A stretch of 46,352 nucleotides of DNA from Nemertoderma westbladi (GCA_032718475.1 JAUCBJ010008533.1:1-46352); one strand, 5' to 3'. Counted from the first letter of the stretch, positions 19,601 through 30,975 are shown. Numbers and translations are program-made. The notes: a model not told the origin generated them from the letters alone.

Positions 19601-22600
19601 AACCCCATTCTGATTTCCACGTAGCAGTCTCTCAATGGGATCCATGGTCCCACTACCTTTATGGAAGGAACCCCATTCTGATTTCCACGTAGCAGTCTCT
19701 CAATGGGATCCATGGTCCCACGACCTTTTTGGAACCCCATTCTGATTTCCATGTAGCAGTCTCTCAATGGGATCCATGGTCCCACTACCTTTATGGAAGG
19801 AACCCCATTCTGATTTCCACGTAGCAGTCTCTCAATGAGATCCATGGTCCCACTACCTTTATGGAAGGAACCCCATTCTGATTTCCACGTAGCAGTCTCT
19901 CAATGGGATCCATGGTCCCACTACCTTTATGGAAGGAACCCCATTCTGATTTCCACGTAGCAGTCTCTCAATGGGATCCATGGTCCCACGACCTTTATGG
20001 AACCCCATTCTGATTTCCATGTAGCAGTCTCTCAATGGGATCTATGGTCCCACTACCTTTATGGAAGGAACCCCATTCTGATTTCCACGTAGCAATCTCT
20101 CAATGGGATCCATGGTCCCACGACCTTTATGGAACCCCATTCTGATTTCCATGTAGCAGTCACTCAATGGGATCCATGGTCCCACTACCTTTATGGAAGG
20201 AACCCCATTCTGATTTCCACGTAGCAGTCTCTCAATGGGATCCATGGTCCCACTACCTTTATGGAAGGAACCCCATTCTGATTTCCACGTAGCAGTCTCT
20301 CAATGGGCTCCAAGGTCCCACGACCTTTATGGAACCCCATTCTGATTTCCATGTAGCAGTCTCTCAATGGGCTCCATGTTCCCACGACCTTTACAGAACC
20401 CCATTCTGATTTCCACGTAGCAGTCTCTCAATGGGATCCATGGTCCCACTACCTTTGTGGAAGGAACCCCATTCTGATTTCCCCGTAGCAGTCTCTCAAT
20501 GGGATCCATGGTCCCACTACCTTTATGGAAGGAACCCCATTCTGATTTCCACGTAGCAGTCTCTCAATGGGATCCATGGTCCCACTACCTTTGTGGAAGG
20601 AACCCCATTCTGATTTCCCCGTAGCAGTCTCTCAATGGGATCCATGGTCCCACTACCTTTATGGAAGGAACCCCATTCTGATTTCCCCGTAGCAGTCTCT
20701 CAATGGGATCCATGGTTCCACTACCTTTATGGAAGGAACCCCATTCTGATTTCCACGTAGCAGTCTCTCAATGGGATCCATGGTCCCACGACCTTTACAG
20801 AACCCCATTCTTATTTCCACGTAGCAGTCTCTCAATGGGATCCATGGTCCCACTACCTTTATGGAAGGAACCCCATTCTGATTTCCACTTAGCAGTCTCT
20901 CAATGGGATCTATGGTCCCACTACCTTTATGGAAGGAACCCCATTCTGATTTCCACTTAGCAGTCTCTCAATGGGATCCATGGTCCCACTACCTTTATGG
21001 AAGGAACCCCATTCTGATTTCCACGTAGCAGTCTCTCAATGGGGTCCATGGTCCCACGACCTTTATGGAAGGAACCCCATTCTGATTTCCACGTAGCAGT
21101 CTCTCAATGGGATCCATGGTCCCACTACCTTTATGGAAGGAACCCCATTCTGATTTCCACGTAGCAGTCTCTCAATGGGATCCAAGGTCCCACTACCTTT
21201 GTGGAAGGAACCCTATTCTGATTTCCACGTAGCAGTCTCTCAATGAGATCCATGGTCCCACTACCTTTATGGAAGGAACCCCATTCTGATTTCCACGTAG
21301 CAGTCTCTCAATGAGATCCATGGTCCCACTACCTTTACGGAACCCCATTCTGATTTCCACGTAGCAGTCTCTCAATGCGACCCATGGTCCCACGACCTTT
21401 ACAGAACCCCATTCTTATTTCCACGTAGCAGTCTCTCAATGGGATCCATGGTCCCACTACCTTTATGGAAGGAACCCCATTCTGATTTCCACGTAGCAGT
21501 CTCTCAATGAGATCCATGGTCCCACTACCTTTACGGAAACCCATTCTGATTTCCACGTAGCAGTCTCTCAATGGGATCCATGGTCCCACGACCTTTACAG
21601 AACCCCATTCTTATTTCCACGTAGCAGTCTCTCAATGGGATCCATGGTCCCACTACCTTTATGGAAGGAACCCCAGTCTGATTTCCACGTAGCAGTCTCT
21701 CAATGGGATCCATGGTCCCACGACCTTTACAGAACCCCATTCTTATTTCCACGTAGCAGTCTCTCAATGGGATCCATGGTCCCACGACCTTTATGGAAGG
21801 AACCCCATTCTGATTTCCACGTAGCAGTCTCTCAATGGGATCCAAGGTCCCACTACCTTTGTGGAAGGAACCCTATTCTGATTTCCACGTAGCAGTCTCT
21901 CAATGGGGTCCATGGTCCCACTACCTTTATGGAAGGAACCCCATTCTGATTTCCACGTAGCAGTCTCTCAATGAGATCCATGGTCCCACGACCTTTACGG
22001 AACCCCATTCTGATTTCCACGTAGCAGTCTCTCAATGGGATCCATGGTCCCACGACCTTTACAGAACCCCATTCTTATTTCCACGTAGCAGTCTCTCAAT
22101 GGGATCCATGGTCCCACTACCTTTATGGAAGGAACCCCATTCTGATTTCCACGTAGCAGTCTCTCAATGCGATCCATGGTCCCACGACCTTTACAGAACC
22201 CCATTCTTATTTCCACGTAGCAGTCTCTCAATGGGATCCATGGTCCCACTACCTTTATGGAAGGAACCCCATTCTGATTTCCACGTAGCAGTCTCTCAAT
22301 GGGATCCATGGTCCCACGACCTTTACAGAACCCCATTCTGATTTCTACGTAGCAGTCTCTCAATGGGATCCAGGGTCCCACTACCTTTGTGGAAGGAACC
22401 CCATTCTGATTTCCACGTAGCAGTCTCTCAATGGGATCCATGGTCCCACTACCTTTATGGAAGGAACCCCATTCTGATTTCCACGTAGCAGTCTCTCAAT
22501 GGGATCCATGGTCCCACGACCTTTATGGAACCCCATTCTGATTTCCATGTAGCAGTCTCTCAATGGGATCCATGGTCCCACTACCTTTATGGAAGGAACC

Positions 22601-25065
22601 CCATTCTGATTTCCACGTAGCAGTCTCTCAATGGGATCCATGGTCCCACTACCTTTGTGGAAGGAACCCCATTCTGATTTCCACGTAGCAGTCTCTCAAT
22701 GGGATCCATGGTCCCACTACCTTTATGGAAGGAACCCCATTCTGATTTCCACGTAGCAGTCTCTCAATGGGATCCATGGTCCCACGACCTTTATGGAACC
22801 CCATTCTGATTTCCATGTAGCAGTCTCTCAATGGGATCCATGGTCCCACTACCTTTATGGAAGGAACCCCATTCTGATTTCCACGTAGCAGTCTCTCAAT
22901 GAGATCCATGGTCCCACTACCTTTATGGAAGGAACCCCATTCTGATTTCCACGTAGCAGTCTCTCAATGGGATCCATGGTCCCACTACCTTTATGGAAGG
23001 AACCCCATTCTGATTTCCACGTAGCAGTCTCTCAATGGGATCCATGGTCCCACTACCTTTATGGAAGGAACCCCATTCTGATTTCTACGTAGCAGTCTCT
23101 CAATGGGATCCAGGGTCCCACTACCTTTGTGGAAGGAACCCCATTCTGATTTCCACGTAGCAGTCTCTCAATGGGATCCATGGTCCCACTACCTTTATGG
23201 AAGGAACCCCATTCTGATTTCCACGTAGCAGTCTCTCAATGGGATCCATGGTCCCACGACCTTTATGGAACCCCATTCTGATTTCCATGTAGCAGTCTCT
23301 CAATGGGATCCATGGTCCCACTACCTTTATGGAAGGAACCCCATTCTGATTTCCACGTAGCAGTCTCTCAATGGGATCCATGGTCCCACTACCTTTGTGG
23401 AAGGAACCCCATTCTGATTTCCACGTAGCAGTCTCTCAATGGGATCCATGGTCCCACTACCTTTATGGAAGGAACCCCATTCTGATTTCCACGTAGCAGT
23501 CTCTCAATGGGATCCATGGTCCCACGACCTTTATGGAACCCCATTCTGATTTCCATGTAGCAGTCTCTCAATGGGATCCATGGTCCCACTACCTTTATGG
23601 AAGGAACCCCATTCTGATTTCCACGTAGCAGTCTCTCAATGGGATCCATGGTCCCACTACCTTTATGGAAGGAACCCCATTCTGATTTCCACGTAGCAGT
23701 CTCTCAATGGGCTCCAAGGTCCCACGACCTTTATGGAACCCCATTCTGATTTCCATGTAGCAGTCTCTCAATGGGCTCCATGTTCCCACGACCTTTACAG
23801 AACCCCATTCTGATTTCCACGTAGCAGTCTCTCAATGGGATCCATGGTCCCACTACCTTTGTGGAAGGAACCCCATTCTGATTTCCCCGTAGCAGTCTCT
23901 CAATGGGATCCATGGTCCCACTACCTTTATGGAAGGAACCCCATTCTGATTTCCACGTAGCAGTCTCTCAATGGGATCCATGGTCCCACTACCTTTGTGG
24001 AAGGAACCCCATTCTGATTTCCCCGTAGCAGTCTCTCAATGGGATCCATGGTCCCACTACCTTTATGGAAGGAACCCCATTCTGATTTCCCCGTAGCAGT
24101 CTCTCAATGGGATCCATGGTTCCACTACCTTTATGGAAGGAACCCCATTCTGATTTCCACGTAGCAGTCTCTCAATGGGATCCATGGTCCCACTACCTTT
24201 ATGGAAGGAACCCCATTCTGATTTCCCCGTAGCAGTCTCTCAATGGGATCCATGGTCCCACTACCTTTATGGAAGGAACCCCATTCTGATTTCCCCGTAG
24301 CAGTCTCTCAATGGGATCCATGGTCCCACTACCTTTATGGAAGGAACCCCATTCTGATTTCCACGTAGCAGTCTCTCAATGGGATCCATGGTCCCACGAC
24401 CTTTACGGAACCCCATTCTGATTTCCCCGTAGCAGTCTCTCAATGGGATCCATGGTCCCACTACCTTTATGGAAGGAACCCCATTCTGATTTCCACGTAG
24501 CAGTCTCTCAATGGGATCCAAGGTCCTACTACCTTTACGGAACCCATTCTGATTTCCACGTAGCAGTCTCTCAATGGGATCCATGGTCTCACAACCTTTA
24601 CAGGAACCCATTCTGATTTCCACGTAGCAGTCTCTCAATGGGATCTATGGTCCCACGACCTTTACGGAACCCCATTCTTATTTCCACGTAGCAGTCTCTC
24701 AATGGGATCCATGGTCCCACTACCTTTATGGAAGGAACCCCATTCTGATTTCCACCCAGCAGTCTCTCAATGGGATCCAAGGTCCTAATACCTTTACGGA
24801 ACCCATTCTGATTTCCACGTAGCAGTCTCTCAATGGGATCCATGGTCCCACAACCTTTACAGAACCCATTCTGATTTACACGTAGCAGTCTCTCAATGTG
24901 ATCCATGGTCCCACTACCTTTACAGGAACCCATTCTGATTTCCACGTAGCAGTCTCTCAATGGGATCCATGGTCCCACGACCTATACGGAACCCCATTCT
25001 GATTTCCACGTAGCAGTCTCTCAATGGGATCCAGGGTCCCACTACCTTTACGGAACTTTATGCAG
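16655..25065. repeat. Large 68/64-bp satellite array, about 126 units
   Basis: Unit read on the plus strand: GGATCCATGGTCCCACTACC, TTTATGGAAGGAACCCC, ATTCTGATTTCCACGTAGCA, GTCTCTCAATG. The long form is 68 bp; the short form lacks four bases (TTTACGGAACCCC) and is 64 bp. CTACC and CGACC, and CTGATTT and CTTATTT, mark unit subtypes. Blocks are re-duplicated: 17571-19845 reappears at 20703-22909 (offset 3132, later 3064), part of the same block recurs about 740 bp on (22381-22909 at 23121-23649), and 20191-20509 recurs at 23595-23913 (offset 3404). All frames inside are repeat artefacts. Confidence 0.97.
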
Positions 25066-25235
25066 TATGCATTTATTATGTTATATTATTATATTATATA
25101 TAAATTACCGTATATATTTTACATATATTTAAACATGGTAACCCACGGGTATAACGCGACCCCGCGCCCGGGAAGTGATGTGGCACCTATTGTGACAATA
25201 TAAACTAGCATTGTGTGTGCAATAACAGCAAGGAA

Positions 25236-25681
25236 TTAGAGTGATTGTTCATGCAGTAATCTTTTTAAATGGGATTTGAAAATATATTTTGTTTTAGAGC
25301 AACGCAGATTTTCCTCAAGTGAATTCCACATGCGAGGTCCTTCAACTTTTAATGATTTCTGACCCACAATAAGATTTTTACGTGCAATAAAATATTTGTT
25401 AGCGGTAGCAGATCGTGTTCCATATGTATGCATGGTGTTTGACTTGATAAAAAAACTATGGAAGCAGGGATGACTGCTATTATGCGATACGTCGTACATA
25501 AAATTTAGAACATGGAATATATTAAAGGCTTTCAACAGGTAAGATATTTAGGCGTCTATGCAGGGGAGCAGATGATGCAAATCGGTCGCTGAATGTAATA
25601 GCACGTAATAACTTATTTATCTTTAACTCTAATTGGTTTAATTATGCTACCATTAGGATTACCCCAGATTAACAACCCATA
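25236..25681 (-). pseudogene. LINE 2-A: RT C-terminal domain
   Basis: The frame 25535-25236 carries the typical LINE tail: HTYGTRSATANKYF, KSLKVEGPRMWNSLEENLR and KSHLKRLL. Upstream in two other phases lie NYGLLIWGNPNGS and TFSDRFASSAPLHRRLNILP, so there are frame breaks near 25540 and 25612. The fragment joins the RT body at 27031 across transposon 1. Confidence 0.88.
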
Positions 25682-25690
25682 GTTAATATA
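25682..25690. repeat. 9-bp target-site duplication, transposon 1 left
   Basis: GTTAATATA, repeated exactly at 27022-27030. The LINE reading (PYIN / YINYG) resumes across the pair. Confidence 0.9.
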
Positions 25691-25982
25691 CGCAATAATA
25701 TTTATTTTCCGTTTAAATCCCTTTTTTGTCCTTTTTTTTTTTATGTCCTCCAAAAATCTAATGTTAGGTTCCATGCTACCGGTTTCTCTACTGCTGTTCT
25801 CTCAGGCTATCAGTACCGGTATTAGTATATATAGCACTATTTTGCTGCATTGTATGCACATATGTTGGTATAAAGCAGGCATTTCTGTATTTTAGTACCG
25901 GCACCGGCACCGGTACTGCTGTAGGCCTACTGTGTAGCCTACCATTTAAATAACGTACTGGTAGGCCTACCGGCTGACCGGT

Positions 25983-26560
25983 TGTTTTGGTTAGAAAATC
26001 CCGCCTTAACTGTAACCTGCTCCTTTGCCTGATTTGTTAAAGTGAACGTTTATTGTTTTGGTTAGAAAGGCCCGCCTCTGTAACCAGCTCCTTTCCTTCA
26101 TTTTGTAAAGTGACTGTCTATTGTTTTGGTTAGAAAATCCCGCCTCTGTAACCTGCCCCTTTCCCTCAATTAATTAAGTGATCGTTTATTGTTTTGGTTA
26201 GGAAATCCCGCCTCTGTAACCTGGTCCTTTCTCTCAATTGGTAATGTTATCGTTTATTGTTTGGTTAGAAAATCCCGTCTCTGTAACCTGCTCCATTCCC
26301 TGATTTGGTAAAGTGACTGTTTATTGTTTTGGTTAGAAAATCCCGCATCTGTAACCTGCTCCTTTCTCTCAATTAGTAATGTTATCGTTTATTGTTTTGG
26401 TTAGAAAATCCCGTCTCTGTAACCTGCTCCTTTCCCTCAATTAGATAAATGATCGTTTATTGTTTTGGTTATAAAATCCCGCCTCTGTAACCTGCTCCTT
26501 TCCCTGATTTGGTAAAGTGACTGTTTATTGTTTTGGTTAGAAAACTCGGCCTTAACCTGC
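25983..26560. repeat. 68-bp minisatellite inside transposon A1, about 9 units
   Basis: Unit: GTTTATTGTTTTGGTTAGAA, AATCCCGCCTCTGTAACCTG, CTCCTTTCCCTCAATTAGTT, AAGTGATC. This is unrelated in sequence to the 68/64-bp array in spite of the same length. Each unit has an E2F-like AATCCCGCC and a pyrimidine-rich segment. Unit variants end in CAATTGGTAATGTTATC or in GATTTGGTAAAGTGACT. Confidence 0.92.
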
Positions 26561-26591
26561 TCCTTTCCATCAATTGGGAATTGTTTTTGGC

Positions 26592-26616
26592 TATAAAATG
26601 AGTGTTTTGCTACGTC
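26592..26616 (+). promoter_or_regulatory. Promoter-like box after the minisatellite
   Basis: TATAAAA (26592-26598) is followed by TACGTCA (26611-26617), a CRE/ATF-like site, just downstream of the 68-bp repeats. All three transposon copies keep this arrangement. A promoter role is inferred from motifs alone; no coding sequence follows. Confidence 0.35.
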
Positions 26617-27021
26617 ATGTGGTAATCGATTATCGACAACAACCACAAACTATTAAATTTAGAGTCTTTTTTACCACAGGCGCATATGGAATTCTATCTC
26701 ATAGTCTATAAATCATGGAATCATGGAATGTTTTGGCACAGGCATAGTGAAACCAACTGTCCGACAGACCAGAAATCAACAAATGTTGAATGTTTTGGCA
26801 TAGGCATGTTGAAATCAACTGTCTGACAGTCCAGAAATCAGCAGTTTGACTGAGTGTAAACTGAAACTGAAACTGACAGTTTGAAGAAATACTGTACATA
26901 CATAAAAAGTCATTAAAAGGACAATAAAAGTCATTAAAAGGACAACAAAAGTCATTATGCACAATTCGTAAAAAAAGGAGGACAAAAAAAGTCAAATAAA
27001 AGGACATAAAAAATCACTGCC

Positions 27022-27030
27022 GTTAATATA
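27022..27030. repeat. 9-bp target-site duplication, transposon 1 right
   Basis: GTTAATATA, identical to 25682-25690. Confidence 0.9.
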
Positions 27031-27526
27031 AGGCGGAATCAATGAATAGTATAATAAACGCAATATATGAACAGGAAAATTAAAACAGGAAAAATAAGTT
27101 TATCAAAAATTCCGGCTGATTTTGATATCTTGCTTAAAACATATTGGATATGAGCTTTCCATGATAATTTACTGTCTATTTTGATTCCTAAATATTTGGC
27201 TGCATTAGTTTGTGATATTGGGTTTCTTTTAAGATGAATATTAGGAGGAAAGAGCTTATTTATTAATTCGCCGTTGTAAAATAAAGTAAATTCCGTTTTT
27301 TTGAGATTTATTGTTAGGCGATTGTCAAGCAACCAGTTTGCCACTTTATCTAGTTCAACATTAAAGACGTTTGATAAGTCAGTTAAATTATTTGAATAAT
27401 GCATAAGAGACGTATCGTCTGCAAACAAAGTTGAGAACAATAATGTACAGTTTGATAGATCGTTAATGTATAACAAAAACAACAAGGGTCCCAAAATGCT
27501 GCCTAGTGGAACACCACATTCTAAAT
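27031..27526 (-). pseudogene. LINE 2-A: RT palm and thumb fragment
   Basis: Contains GPLLFLLYINDLS (motif 4), LFADDTSL with the catalytic Asp pair (motif 5), NRLTINLKKTEF (motif 6) and AAKYLGIKIDSKLSW (motif 7). The upstream half of motif 4 is cut off by transposon A2, which split it at TSD ATTCTAAAT. The downstream end runs into transposon A1. Confidence 0.92.
27518..27526. repeat. 9-bp target-site duplication, transposon 2 left
   Basis: ATTCTAAAT, repeated at 28979-28987. The empty site in copy B at 40702-40710 reads ATTCTATAT, once. Confidence 0.92.
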
Positions 27527-28978
27527 CGCAATAATTTTTATTGTCCGTTTAAATCCTTTTTATGTCCTTTTTTTTTATTTTTTATGTCCTCCAAAAGTCT
27601 AATGTAAGGTTCCATGCTACCGGTTTCTCTACTGCTGTTCTCTCAGGCTATCAGTACCGGTATTAGTATATATAGCACTATTTTCTTGCTGTATTGTATG
27701 TACAGATGTAGGTATAAAGCAGGTATTTCTGTATTTTAGTACCGGTACCGGCACCGGTACTGCTATAGGCCTACTGTGTAGCCTACCATTTAAATACGGT
27801 AATGGTAGGCCTACCGGTTGTGCTAATAAATTTTAAATAATTGATAGGCCAAACTGGATTGTGGAAAATGTGGATATACCTTTCACATAATTTAGGCCTT
27901 ACTGTATTAGTTTTATAATCAATAATGGATCATGACTACTGTCTGAGTAGTGTTACGGATAGCGGCACCACTATTTCCAACAGCACAGAAGGCCCGCCTC
28001 TGTAACCTGCCCCTTTCCCTCAATTAGTTAAATGATCGTTTATTGTTTTGGTTAGATAATCCCGCCTCTGTATCCTGCTCCTTTCCCTCAATTGGTAATG
28101 TTATCGTTTATTGTTTTGGTTAGTAAATCCCGCCTCTGTAACCTGCTCCTTTCTCTCAATTGGTAATGTTATCGTTTATTGTTTTGTTTAGAAAATCCCG
28201 TCTCTGTAACCTGCTCCTTTCCCTCAATTAGTTAAATGATCGTTTATTGTTTTGGTTAGAAAATCCCGCCTCTGTAACCTGCCCTTTTCCCTCAATTAGT
28301 TAAATGATCGTTTATTGTTTTGGTTAGAAAATTCCGCCTCTGTAACCTGTCCCTTTCCCTCAATTAGTTAAATGATCGTTTATTGTTTTGGTTAGAAAAT
28401 CCCGCCTCTGTAACCTGCTCCTTTCCCTCAATAAGTTAAGTGATCGTTTATTGTTTTGGTTAGAAAATCCCGCCTCTGTAACCTGCTCCTTTCCCTCAAT
28501 TAGTTAAGTGATCGTTTATTGTTTTGGTTAGAAAATCCCGTCTCTGTAAACCTGCTCCTTTCCCTGATTTGGAAAAGTGACTGTTTATTGTTTTGGTTAG
28601 AAAACTCGGCATTGCTCCTTTCCAACAATTGGTAATTGTTTTTGGCTATAAAATGAGTGTTTTGCTACGTCATGTGGTAATCCATTATCGACAACAACCA
28701 CAAACTATTAAATATAGAGTCTTTTTTACCACAGGCGCATATGGAAATCTATCTCATAGTCTATAAATCATGGAATCATGGAATGTTTTGGCACAGGCAT
28801 AGTGAAATCAACTGTCTGACAGTCCAGAAATCAGCAGTCTGACAGTTTGAAGAAATACATACATAAAAAGTCATTAAAAGGACAATAAAAGTCATTAAAA
28901 GGACAACAAAAGTCATTATGCATAATGAATAAAAAATGACAAAAAAAGTCAAATAAAAGGACATAAAAAATCACTGCC
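27527..28978 (+). mobile_element. Non-autonomous DNA transposon, copy A2 (1452 bp)
   Basis: Same family and orientation as A1: begins CGCAATAATTTTTATTGTCC and ends AAAAAATCACTGCC, flanked by exact 9-bp ATTCTAAAT. It carries about nine 68-bp repeats and the TATA/CRE-like block. Compared with A1 it has an extra non-repetitive stretch (about 27818-27985) before the repeats and lacks a duplicated segment after them. Copy B has the unoccupied target, so this insertion is younger than the segmental duplication, or was lost from B. Confidence 0.93.
27987..28605. repeat. 68-bp minisatellite inside transposon A2, about 9 units
   Basis: Same unit as at 25983-26560. The units in A2 are more uniform among themselves, with mainly the CAATTAGTTAA(A/G)TGATC ending, which fits a more recent local amplification. 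Confidence 0.9.
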
Positions 28979-28987
28979 ATTCTAAAT
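28979..28987. repeat. 9-bp target-site duplication, transposon 2 right
   Basis: ATTCTAAAT, identical to 27518-27526. Confidence 0.92.
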
Positions 28988-29794
28988 CAGCCAAATCAGA
29001 GATACTATTTCCAACAGAGGCACACTGTCGGCGATTGGTCTGGTAGTTCGTAAGCAATTTATGGGGGATACCCCGAATACCATAGGAAGCTAATTTATTT
29101 AGTAAAATTGAGTAATCTAGCGCATCGAACGCTTTTTTCAAATCTATAAATACAATACCAGCCGGATGGTTGTTATCAAGTGCAACTCTAATTTTTTTCA
29201 GTAACCGCTAGCAAGGCGTCACTTGTTTTATATTTTTTTCTAAAACCGAATTGGCTGACTGTATATAAACAATATTTATTCAAAAAAGAACAAAGCTGGG
29301 ATTCTAATATACGTTCATAAATTTTACTAAAAGCTGGGAGAACTGATATGGGGCGATAATTATCTGGATCAATTGGATCTTCTGACTTAAATACTGGTGG
29401 AATACGAGCCAATTTTAAACTATCAGGAAAAAAACCAAGACGAAAAGATAAATTAATTAAATCGGATAATCTAGTGGAAATGTGGTCAGCAGCCAACCTA
29501 AGTAACTTTGTGGGGAAGGAATCATTAGAGGACGATCTTTCATTTAAAAGTAACAAGTGGTATTTGACCTCCACAGGAGTGGTTTCAACCAAACTAAATG
29601 ATTGGTAGTGGCGGTTTTTAACAAAACGTGTTGGAGATCGTCCTGATTTAGGTACAACACGTTTAGGACCAATAGAAGAAAAAAAAGTATTGGAAGTATT
29701 AGCAATCTCGAAAGGCTCTGTGGCAACAGTATTGTTTGTACGATTTAACAGCTTTCTAGGAGTACTCAGTTTAGACGATTTATTTAAAGCTAGG
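28988..29794 (-). pseudogene. LINE 2-A: linker and RT N-terminal half
   Basis: Order on the minus strand: IANTSNTFFSSIGPK (linker), FPDSLKLARIPPVFKSED, YRPISVLPAFSKIYERIL (motif 1), FGFRKKYKTSDALL (motif 2), then a frameshift in an oligo-A run at about 29190. Beyond it come VFIDLKKAFDALDYS with a catalytic Asp (motif 3) and NSISDLADLE up to the transposon A2 insertion. The oligo-A frameshift is shared with copy B. Confidence 0.9.
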
Positions 29795-30418
29795 TTAATG
29801 GTTTGCCATGTTTTCGCGAGTTATGTTTGTTTGAATTGAACTGATCACAAAAATATTTCCGTTGGGATTCACGCAATACATTTTCAAAATATTACGATAT
29901 TTTTTATAGCAATTATGATTATTTGTCGAGGGGTGGGCTATATTATACTGAATATAGATATTTTTTTTTATAATGCATTGTACTAATTGATTTGAAATCC
30001 ATGGTTTCCGCGGTGTATTCATTTTTGTTACCTTTTTTCGTGGTAAATTATTCACACAAATTTCCTCAAAATTTTTATAAAAATTATCAAATTTTTCAGA
30101 ACTTGGTATTGAAGGGTTATGGTAAGTCCATTCTGTATTGTCTAGGTCTCTAATAAATTTATCTTTATTAAATTTGCTGTAGTCGTAAACGAAATGGTCT
30201 ACCGGTGCAGAAAAATAGCTGGAATATTTACTCAACGAAATAAAGGTAGGGCAGTGATCGGAAGATCCAATTTCAGTCGATAAAACACCAGTTGTAGGAA
30301 TACTATTGGTTATATTGGTAAACACATGATCAATCAGCGTTCTAGAATACTGAGTGATACGCGTTGCATTTTTAATGTATTGCGTGAAGCAGCGAGCTTG
30401 CAGTAGGTCTAAACTCAA
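29795..30418 (-). pseudogene. LINE 2-A: endonuclease C-terminus and linker
   Basis: 207-codon frame. LIDHVFTNI and SSDHCPTF are the last APE endonuclease motifs, with the terminal His intact. A basic linker follows with TPRKPWISNQL, typical of CR1/L2-like elements. The start is not a true N-terminus: the frame is cut at 30418 by the deletion that removed most of the endonuclease. Confidence 0.88.
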
Positions 30419-30420
30419 TT

Positions 30421-30673
30421 AACATACAATTTTCACTACTACTTATATTAAACTAAACACGTACTACGCACAATGTCAAACCATACTAAAATATTCTAGT
30501 TGGGGAGTTCCAAAAAAAAAAAACAATACGAAACGTAGACATAAACAGAAACAGTCGTATGTAGTTGTAATACACTAATAACTAATAATAAGATACGATA
30601 GTCAACAGGTGTCAGTAGCCTAATATTGTACATGGAAGAGTTATATTATTAAATATTGAAAAATATTGAGTCA
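30421..30673. other. Spacer, copy A
   Basis: Shared with copy B (43158-43382). Contains a short oligo-A run that copy B lacks. No gene. Confidence 0.6.
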
Positions 30674-30975
30674 ATTGAGTTACGCATTTGTAACTATATG
30701 TGACCGGACCGTGGTTATATGTAAATAAGTTACGAAATCCTAGGCAACATAGAGTTACGTATTCGTAACTGTATGTGACCTTGGTTATATGTAAATAGGT
30801 TACGTAATAAAATCTTAGGCAACATAGAGTTACGCATTCGTAACTGTATGTGACCTTGTTTATAGGTAAATAGGTTACGTAATAAAATCTTAGGCAACAT
30901 AGAGTTACGCATTCGTAACTGTATGTGACCTTGTTTATATGTAAATAGGTTACGTAATAAAATCTTAGGCAACAT
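30674..30975. repeat. 75-bp repeat, copy A, 4 units
   Basis: Unit about 75 bp: GAGTTACGCATTCGTAACTG, TATGTGACCTTGTTTATATG, TAAATAGGTTACGTAATAAA, ATCTTAGGCAACATA. Each unit contains the inverted repeat GTTACG-NATT-CGTAAC. A partial unit recurs at about 31059-31140. Copy B has 13 units at the corresponding place. Confidence 0.95.

Larger units (their letters stand above)
25691..27021 (+). mobile_element. Non-autonomous DNA transposon, copy A1 (1331 bp)
   Basis: Bounded by exact 9-bp duplications GTTAATATA. Termini are imperfect inverted repeats: the family consensus left end CGCAATAATTTTTATTGTCC against the reverse of the right end GGCAGTGATTTTTTATGTCC, with similarity extending about 40 bp. 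Inside the ends are repeated GGACA/AAAAGTCATT words, like subterminal transposase-binding repeats. The middle holds about nine 68-bp repeats, then a TATA-like box. No transposase frame is present. The same insertion exists in copy B, so it predates the segmental duplication. A 9-bp duplication is typical of Mutator-like elements, but the superfamily is not proven. Confidence 0.88.
25066..30420 (-). mobile_element. CR1-like LINE, copy A (LINE 2), interrupted twice
   Basis: Minus-strand LINE with endonuclease C-terminus, linker, RT and C-terminal domain spread over 30418 to 25236, then about 170 bp of possible 3' UTR reaching the 68-bp array. It is interrupted by two copies of one non-autonomous DNA transposon, at 25691-27021 and 27527-28978. 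When these are skipped the reading order is collinear. The N-terminal part (PHD-like zinc finger and most of the endonuclease), still present in copy B, is deleted here. Confidence 0.9.

Noticed and set aside
16619-24978. Dozens of 60-148-codon frames (repeating MDPIERLLRGNQNG / GPWIPLRDCYVEIRMGF) across the 68/64-bp array
   Set aside because: A 68+64 pair is 132 bp, i.e. 44 codons, so frames stay open by arithmetic. They break wherever two equal units adjoin, and frames on both strands are equally open. No start, splice or codon signal.
25983-26560. Relationship between the two 68-bp repeats (array at 16.6 kb and transposon minisatellite)
   Set aside because: Equal period only; no shared sequence on either strand.
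25691-27021. Solo LTR interpretation of the inserts in LINE 2
   Set aside because: Ends are not TG...CA, they are inverted repeats of each other, and the target duplication is 9 bp rather than 4-6 bp.
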